Shown here piece after piece: positions 58,222 through 64,000 of a stretch of DNA of 64,000 bases. Source of the DNA: Mastigocoleus sp. MO_188.B34. GTDB taxonomy: Bacteria > Cyanobacteriota > Cyanobacteriia > Cyanobacteriales > Nostocaceae. The notes under the pieces were generated by a model that saw only the letters and a program-made list of their open reading frames with translations, was not told the origin of the DNA and made no database searches. The position numbers and the translations under genes are program-made. The first letter of the stretch is position 1, and each line of letters begins with the position of its first letter. The stretch lies in assembly GCF_030065675.1 (NCBI RefSeq), contig NZ_JASJDK010000003.1, positions 24,691 through 88,690 of the forward strand, given 5' to 3'.

Positions 58222-59742
58222 TTACCTTTCCCCAACCTTATTGCTGAGCTTATGGGATTTTGGATTTTTGTGATGCCAGTTTTTCATTTTTCCCAAATAA
58301 GCATCCGAGTTTTCAACTCCTTGCAAAGGCAGGAAAATAGTTAATACTTCAGCTTGATGGGGACGCTGACGCACGATCAACTTACCACCAATTGCCTGAA
58401 ATAGATGCTTTGTTGCTGCTAGATTTAAACTTACAACACCTGTTTCTGGCTGAAAAGTGAGTAATTCTCCAATTGCTTTACGGATGGGTGGTGTAAATAA
58501 AGGTTCTGAATTATTACTATGCTCTTGCTGTTGTAGTTGTGGTAGAAGCTGGAGCTTTAATTGGTTACCAGCGGGGATTACTTGGACTTGAATGTGACTT
58601 CCTGCAGGTAAGCTACGCGTAAAGTTTTCCATCAAACCGGTAAGGACTCGATCCAGCATATTCGGATTACTTACTACTGCTGGAACCTGTTGTGGTAAAA
58701 GCACATCTAAAGTTAGGTTGCGCCTATTTGCTGCCTGTTGCCAGCGAGGTATACTTTGCTTTAATACTTGCTCTAGACACATGGTGGTCAGTTGAGTATT
58801 AGCTGGCTTGTCCACAGGTAAAGTTTCTAATTCTGCAGCTCTGAACAAAAGTTCCATGCGATCTATCTGTTCCGTACATTCGCGATCTATAATTCGCAGT
58901 CGCTTAATGACATTTGCTGGTAGGTCTTGCTTTTTCAGTAACAACTGCGTGATTGTACGAATGGTAGATAGTGGGGTACGAACTTCATGAGCGAAAGCTT
59001 GTAAAAGTTCGACGTCGAGACAATTGGAAGTATTATTAGATGGCTCAACTTGATCTGTCTGCTTATTAATCTTATGGTTGGCTGCAATATAAGTTCCTGT
59101 TTCAGTTCCTGGTAAGTTAGCCAACAAAAATTGACTAAACTGCATCAAGATCTGTGGATTTAGAACTTTAGGATTATATTTTTGAACTATTTCTTCTAGT
59201 TGAGCGAAAAAATCTGGATTGTTAAGAATTACCCTAGCACCAAGTGATCGCCAAGCCTGTTCGACTACTTCCGCATCAAAGGAAAATAAAAATTGTTTTT
59301 CACCACTACTGTCTTCAGCCAAAACCAAAATTAATCTAAACTTATTTGTGAACACTAAGCAAAATTGCTCATTTGCTAAAGGGTCTCCCGCTAGCAAAGG
59401 TAATATAGACTCTTGGTTCGGATTTTCCTTTTCGGATGATATTTCTTGTGAAGACAAAGCAAATGGTAAAGCCAGAGGATTGAAAGGTTTTGCACTAAAA
59501 GTAACAGCGTGCAAACCTTGAATGAGTTCGGGTTGACTAAATACAGGTGCAGGTGCAGCTAATACCAGTCCCTGAGTCTCCTCTGAGTTTGTTTCAGATA
59601 ATGTATTCAATAATAACTGCTCTGCTGCGGCTAGACTGACACGCCATTGGGCTTGCGCTTTTGCCGATTCACAGGCTGCTGTTACCATTGATTGGGTATT
59701 AATTAAAATGTCCTTTAAGCTTGGCAAAATCCACTGATACAA
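58222..59742 (-). CDS. Sensor histidine kinase with degenerate ATPase domain
   Basis: 506 aa, soluble. The H-box is intact: His252 in QAFAHEVRTPLSTIRTI. The ATP-binding domain is poorly conserved: an N-box-like GLMENFTRS is present, but the DxGxG G1 box is not recognisable and only a GGKLIVRQ tail remains. The N-terminal 240 residues contain a possible GAF-like region with no clear family. No response regulator is nearby. Together with the neighbouring His-less, ATPase-competent protein, the pair could complement each other, which is speculation. Confidence 0.75.
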   Translation of the reverse strand: MYQWILPSLKDILINTQSMVTAACESAKAQAQWRVSLAAAEQLLLNTLSETNSEETQGLVLAAPAPVFSQPELIQGLHAVTFSAKPFNPLALPFALSSQEISSEKENPNQESILPLLAGDPLANEQFCLVFTNKFRLILVLAEDSSGEKQFLFSFDAEVVEQAWRSLGARVILNNPDFFAQLEEIVQKYNPKVLNPQILMQFSQFLLANLPGTETGTYIAANHKINKQTDQVEPSNNTSNCLDVELLQAFAHEVRTPLSTIRTITQLLLKKQDLPANVIKRLRIIDRECTEQIDRMELLFRAAELETLPVDKPANTQLTTMCLEQVLKQSIPRWQQAANRRNLTLDVLLPQQVPAVVSNPNMLDRVLTGLMENFTRSLPAGSHIQVQVIPAGNQLKLQLLPQLQQQEHSNNSEPLFTPPIRKAIGELLTFQPETGVVSLNLAATKHLFQAIGGKLIVRQRPHQAEVLTIFLPLQGVENSDAYLGKMKNWHHKNPKSHKLSNKVGER

Positions 59743-61518
59743 TGGTTATCACCCCTTGATTTCACTGCGCACAAAGCTTGTTTGGAATCTTATTCCAGAT
59801 TTATTTATTCCTTATATATACGAGGTTATCGGCATTTGCCTGCAGATGAAAGTCGTAGAACCGAACATCATCAGGTGCAATTTCCCCTTTGGTTACCCGG
59901 TATACAAAATTCAATTATTTTTATTTTATGGCGAACCAGGCACAACCTCAATTTTTAATCTTGATTCGCCAAATATCATATAATTAATGTCCAAACTTTT
60001 GAATATCAAACTTTGCGTTCAGAGATAATGCCTTCAAAGTTTTACCAATTGTACTGCTTTACAAACAAAGTATATATGTACTAAATAATGTCCTTGATAT
60101 TAGTCCAAGCAAAAGTAAAAAACGATAATCTTATTTATTCTTGGATTTGGTTTTTGATTTTAAACTCTTCCTCGTGTTTTCTTCGTTTCAAAAAAATTAT
60201 TTTTAGGAATTTATTTATAGGGCTGACTTATTCCCAATTTTGATAGTTAATTGTACAATTCTAATATTCACAATCTAGCACCTTCATTATTGTGATTTTA
60301 AAATCTTATGTTATCTATAAGGTCTTATATAGATAAAGGCTATACAATTTGTTTTGCAAAAAAATATGATTTGTTTTGCAAAAATAAATGACAATTGTTT
60401 GGTAAAAACTTAATATAAAATTTTAGGTAGATATTGGATTAAGATATCTTAAAATGCAAGTAAATCCTCAAACGCAACTCTCAATTAGGGAAAAATGCTT
60501 TAAGCCTGAAAACTAAACTTTCCCAATTTATTTACAGTAAAGTTCTTAAACGTAGCGACCAGAATAAACTATTGACTCTATAGATTTATCTTCAGAATGA
60601 TTCAAGATATCCTTATTTGAATTACTAATATTACAACTTAGAATACTTAAATTCAGATAATATAAATTTCCCTGAATATTTCCGATGTATGAGTTATTAA
60701 AAAACCACACATAAATAAAGAAACAGATTATACTACGACTACATAATCTATATTCTGAGGATTTTATCTTGTTAGTTTTATATCTACCGTTTTATGGATG
60801 CCTGCATTTTTGAGTTCAAAAATATTATTACTTTTGAATCATAAGTATTTTAAAACTATTTTTTTGTAAGTAAAAATCAAAATCTCGCAGTTATAAATTG
60901 ACATTATCCTATTGCTGACTTAGAAAAGAAATAGAACAATAATTAAAACTATAAGAATAAACTATAAAGCAATGATTTAAAATCTAAATCATTAAATTAA
61001 TCTTTAATGAGTCTATATAAAAAAACGCGTGTAAAATGGTGAGAGTATATTTTCAGGCTATGCAATTTATTAGTCTCATTAACTTTAAGTGTGAAAGTCT
61101 GAAAATACTGGCAGCTTAGGTGAGCATTCGTTATTCATTACCTCTGATTGAACTACGGATGCTATTTTTAGCAAAATTTATCGATAATACACATCGATAT
61201 TTTTTGATATCAACTTCATCATCAATGTGATGTTTTTGACTTAAAACTAGATGAATATTTTATATGTTGCCAAGCTATAAAATATCTGTTTAAATGGCTC
61301 AAGCAGTAGTCATTTTTTGCTCACCTAATGTAAAATTGTTGCCGCCAAAGATGATGCAACAATCTTTGTTTAACTTTGGCTAAACATGTTTAATTATTGG
61401 TAAGTAAATTCCCTTTTAAGTCTGTTCGATTTCGGTCTTAATTTTCCTTTAAGATTCGTCTCTAAACATCACACACCAAGTTAATGAATTGCTTCAAGTA
61501 GTTTACTAGGAGATAGAA
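59743..61518. other. Long AT-rich intergenic region
   Basis: 1.78 kb, AT-rich, with scattered short inverted repeats, one being ATTGTTGC/GCAACAAT at 61335-61363. No gene, tRNA or clear RNA element is seen. A 75-codon plus-strand frame near 59.8 kb has no domain. Confidence 0.5.
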
Positions 61519-62061
61519 ATGAAAAAGTTTATTCCATTTCTGATAAGTGGTATTTTAGCGATTGGTACTTTTGGTTGTCAGAGTGAGGAAGCCGCTAAGA
61601 CAAATCCAGAGGCTTCGGATACCACAGAAGCAACTCAACCTGCGGCACAAGAAGCTAGCGATATAACAGCTGAAACAAAAGCTAAAGAAGATGTAGCAGC
61701 TACTGAGGGTGAGGCTACAACAGATACAGCAGCTAGTGATCTTAAAATAGATCCATCAGCTACCGACAGCGCGACAGATCCAGCTGCTGCTGAAGGTGTA
61801 ACAGATCCAACCGCAGCAGGTGCTGCAGAAGATGCAACTGCTGTTGATGGTGATGTCGCAACTCAAGCTAATAAAGCATTAAAAGATAAGTTACCTACCA
61901 GCAAACTGGAAGCAAAAGAAGAAGGAACAGGTGTTGTTTCCGTTTCTGGAACCGTATCTAGCGACGCAGAACTTGAGGAGATTGAACCTACCGTTAAAAG
62001 CGTTCAAGGAGTGACAGAAGTTAAGGTAAATGCAACAGTTGAAGCTGCTCCTGCTGAATAA
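61519..62061 (+). CDS. BON-domain lipoprotein
   Basis: 180 aa. A signal peptide ends in the lipobox TFGC with Cys20, so it should be lipidated and exported. Residues 21-110 are a low-complexity Ala/Thr/Asp/Glu-rich linker. Residues 113-176 (ATQANKALKDKLPTSKLEA then VSVSGTVSSDAELEEIEPTV and VQGVTEVKV) form a BON-like domain, thought to bind membranes or lipids. The start is preceded by AGGAGATAG. Followed by a strong terminator. Confidence 0.8.
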   Translation: MKKFIPFLISGILAIGTFGCQSEEAAKTNPEASDTTEATQPAAQEASDITAETKAKEDVAATEGEATTDTAASDLKIDPSATDSATDPAAAEGVTDPTAAGAAEDATAVDGDVATQANKALKDKLPTSKLEAKEEGTGVVSVSGTVSSDAELEEIEPTVKSVQGVTEVKVNATVEAAPAE

Positions 62062-62112
62062 TTAGTACAGGTAGTACAAAAATTGTAATTCAGTTTTTAT
62101 TTGCTGAATTTA

Positions 62113-62160
62113 TAGAACAGAATTTGTAGCGAATATACAAGTTCTGTTCTATTTTTTTTC
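62113..62160 (+). terminator. Rho-independent terminator of the lipoprotein gene
   Basis: TAGAACAGAA (62113-62122) and TTCTGTTCTA (62142-62151) form a 10-bp stem, with an inner TGTA/ACA pairing, followed by eight T. Confidence 0.85.
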
Positions 62161-62297
62161 ACGGTTATTTTTTGATTTTTTTTAATAGTTTTACCTCTTT
62201 GGTTTAGAGGTTTAGAAAATTTTTTCTTTTCTGTTTCCTTTTCCCTGTTCCCTTCGCAGCAAAATATCATTTCCTAAACTTGATGCTTGCTACTACA

Positions 62298-63509
62298 CTA
62301 CAAAATATTTTTCAAGATTGTTATTAATTTTTGAATTTGAGATAATTCATGTGTAGCCATTACAGAAATCCGAATTCTGCTTGTGGGAACTGTTGGTGGA
62401 CGAATTGCTGGAGCAAAAATTCCTTTATCTATTAATTGCTGTCCTAATTTAAGTGCTGTACTACTATTTGCTAATTGGAAACAAATAATTGGTGAATTTG
62501 AAGGTAGTAGTTTCAGATTTGGTTGTTCTGATGTAGCTATTTGTTTTGAGCTTGTTTGCTGTGAGATTATCTGTTTGACTATTATTTCTTTTAAAAAGTT
62601 AATGTTATACCACAAGTTAGTTCGTCTTTCAGGTTCTTGCTGGAGAATTTTAATTGCGGTTAAAGCTGCTGCTGTATCTGCTGGGGAAAGTCCTGTAGTG
62701 TAAATCCAACCGGGAGCGCGATTGCGTAAAAAATCAATTAATAGATTACTACCCGCAACATAACCACCTAAACTACCAAGTGCTTTACTAAGAGTTCCTA
62801 CTTGAATGATATTTTTACCGCTATAGCCGAAGTGTTCTACACATCCACTTCCCCTTTCACCCAACACACCTGTTGCATGGGCTTCATCAAGCAGTAGCAT
62901 ACAACTAAATTCTGTTGCTAATTCGAAGAGTTCTGGTAAAGGACACAAATCCCCATCCATACTAAATACGCTATCAGTAATAATCAAACAGCGCCGGTAC
63001 AATTGTCTTTGTTCAACTAAATGAGTTTTTAATTCAGTAACGTTGCAATGGGAATATTCAATTACATTAGCACCACTGAGTTTCGCCCCATTTTTCAAAC
63101 TGGAATGATTGTATTGGTCTGATAAAATTAGATCTCGCGTCCCAACCAAAGCAGTAATTGTACTTAAATTTGCTAGATATCCAGAACTAAAAACTACTGC
63201 ATCTTCCGTTTCTTTTAATGATGCGATCGCTATTTCTAAATCTCTATGTAATTTTCGATGTCCGCTGAGTAAGCGAGAACCCGTACTTCCCGTACCATAT
63301 TCTTGAGTTGCTGCGATTGCCGCTGCAATTAATCGCTCATCTCCTGCAAGTCCCAAATAATCATTGCTTGCAAAGTTAATTACTTCATGACCATCTAAAA
63401 TTATTTTTGCGCCTGGACGTCCTGCAATAGTTTTAACTGCACGGTACCAATCAGCACGGTGAATGGTGGTCAGAGATTTTTCGAGCCAAGCGTAGGGGTC
63501 TTTGGTCAT
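62298..63509 (-). CDS. bioF: 8-amino-7-oxononanoate synthase
   Basis: 403 aa, PLP enzyme of the alpha-oxoamine synthase family. It condenses pimeloyl-ACP with alanine in biotin synthesis. Landmarks: [10 protein letters not shown] (45-54), [17 protein letters not shown] (72-88), [10 protein letters not shown] (208-217), PLP Lys242 in [13 protein letters not shown] lineage-specific insertion sits near residues 307-335. No other bio gene is nearby, so an alternative oxoamine synthase cannot be fully excluded. Confidence 0.88.
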   Translation of the reverse strand: MTKDPYAWLEKSLTTIHRADWYRAVKTIAGRPGAKIILDGHEVINFASNDYLGLAGDERLIAAAIAATQEYGTGSTGSRLLSGHRKLHRDLEIAIASLKETEDAVVFSSGYLANLSTITALVGTRDLILSDQYNHSSLKNGAKLSGANVIEYSHCNVTELKTHLVEQRQLYRRCLIITDSVFSMDGDLCPLPELFELATEFSCMLLLDEAHATGVLGERGSGCVEHFGYSGKNIIQVGTLSKALGSLGGYVAGSNLLIDFLRNRAPGWIYTTGLSPADTAAALTAIKILQQEPERRTNLWYNINFLKEIIVKQIISQQTSSKQIATSEQPNLKLLPSNSPIICFQLANSSTALKLGQQLIDKGIFAPAIRPPTVPTSRIRISVMATHELSQIQKLITILKNIL

Positions 63510-64000
63510 AAAAGCGCATTGCTGTCTGAGAAAATTTATAAATGAAAGCCCCCTAAATCCCCCAATACTGGGGGACTTTGAAATTTAATCCCACCAGAAT
63601 AGGGAGGTTAGCAAGAAAATAATCCTTTAATCAAGCAACATTTATGTTGTTATATCAATGTTGAATTGACACCTTTGTTTAAAAATCTTGCACTTAGGAA
63701 TACAAAATGAATTATCCTTTTTAATTATCTTTTCAAATAATTTTCTAAAGAATATATAAATATTTAAATCTGAAGTCTAAATCTAGAATATTTTAAAAAT
63801 AATTCAAATAAAAATAATTCAAAAGCCTGGTAAAAAACCTTAAGTATTAAGTTAACCATAGGATTACTCATAACTTACGAACCTGTGCCCCATCGGCAGT
63901 CATGCCAAAATATTTTGTTGTGCACCCTATTCTACTTAAAACAAAGTCATAGCATTTGTTTAAAACAAACGTGGTGACACTCTACTTAATATGTTCGCTG
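63510..64000. other. Right-edge intergenic region
   Basis: 490 bp with no visible gene. A dispersed GGGGGATTTAGGGGG repeat lies at its start; the rest is AT-rich up to the window end. Confidence 0.5.
63545..63578 (-). repeat. Dispersed AGTCCCCC...GGGGGATTTAGGGGG repeat, copy B
   Basis: On the minus strand AAAGTCCCCCAGTATTG then GGGGATTTAGGGGGC. Same family as 18319-18351, opposite orientation, just upstream of bioF. Confidence 0.7.

Overview
The window is chromosome of a filamentous, heterocyst-forming cyanobacterium (Nostocales; Rivularia/Calothrix-like is my guess). Supporting genes are petN, apcF, cp12, a carotene isomerase, the neighbouring pair glnA and gifA, and a patX-type gene encoding an RGSGR peptide. 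HIP1 octamers (GCGATCGC), short tandem repeats, hairpin repeats and AT-rich gaps of 1-2 kb are also typical of this group.

Layout. 1-1.8 kb: left-edge part of a lasso-peptide operon (cyclase C, protease B2, recognition protein B1; minus strand) with no recognisable precursor in the window. 2.8-10.8 kb: housekeeping and pigment genes (crtH, upp, YggT, aroE, an alpha/beta hydrolase, petN and a 55-aa membrane ORF). 11-15.8 kb: an inward-rectifier K+ channel and two STAND/AAA-like ATPases, one with a 24-unit Gly-Val-Ala tetrapeptide repeat. 16.3-22.8 kb: a vanadium haloperoxidase, then a membrane iron-sulfur protein and an FHA-flavin-ferredoxin fusion reductase. 22.8-27.4 kb: a repeat-bounded segment with a small Cys-rich protein and a phytoene-desaturase-like enzyme. 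27.7-33 kb: an unknown protein, two tandem Yfr1-like small RNA candidates, and a sodium:solute symporter. 33.5-39 kb: glycosyltransferase, orphan C5 DNA methyltransferase, DUF697-type GTPase, cp12. 39-45.2 kb: tlyA-like gene, apcF, then the nitrogen/heterocyst block glnA - gifA - methyltransferase - patX. 46-63.5 kb: alcohol dehydrogenase, GH15-like giant protein, mgtE, glutaredoxin, murE, two histidine-kinase-type proteins, a BON lipoprotein, bioF.

How genes work together. glnA carries an NtcA activator-type promoter and gifA, convergent with it, has a perfect GTA-N8-TAC site upstream. This is the expected wiring by which nitrogen limitation turns glutamine synthetase on and its inhibitor off. 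patX lies 2 kb further on. The 19.4-22.8 kb gene pair reads as an NAD(P)H to flavin to 2Fe-2S to membrane 4Fe-4S electron chain with a phosphopeptide-binding FHA head; its acceptor is unknown.

The most notable items are three candidate small RNAs on the minus strand: two share 10 of 11 bases of the Yfr1 core motif and have their own promoters and terminators, and one lies near crtH. Next come the repeat-built membrane domain of the 767-aa ATPase, the FHA redox fusion, and the lasso operon split by repeat DNA.
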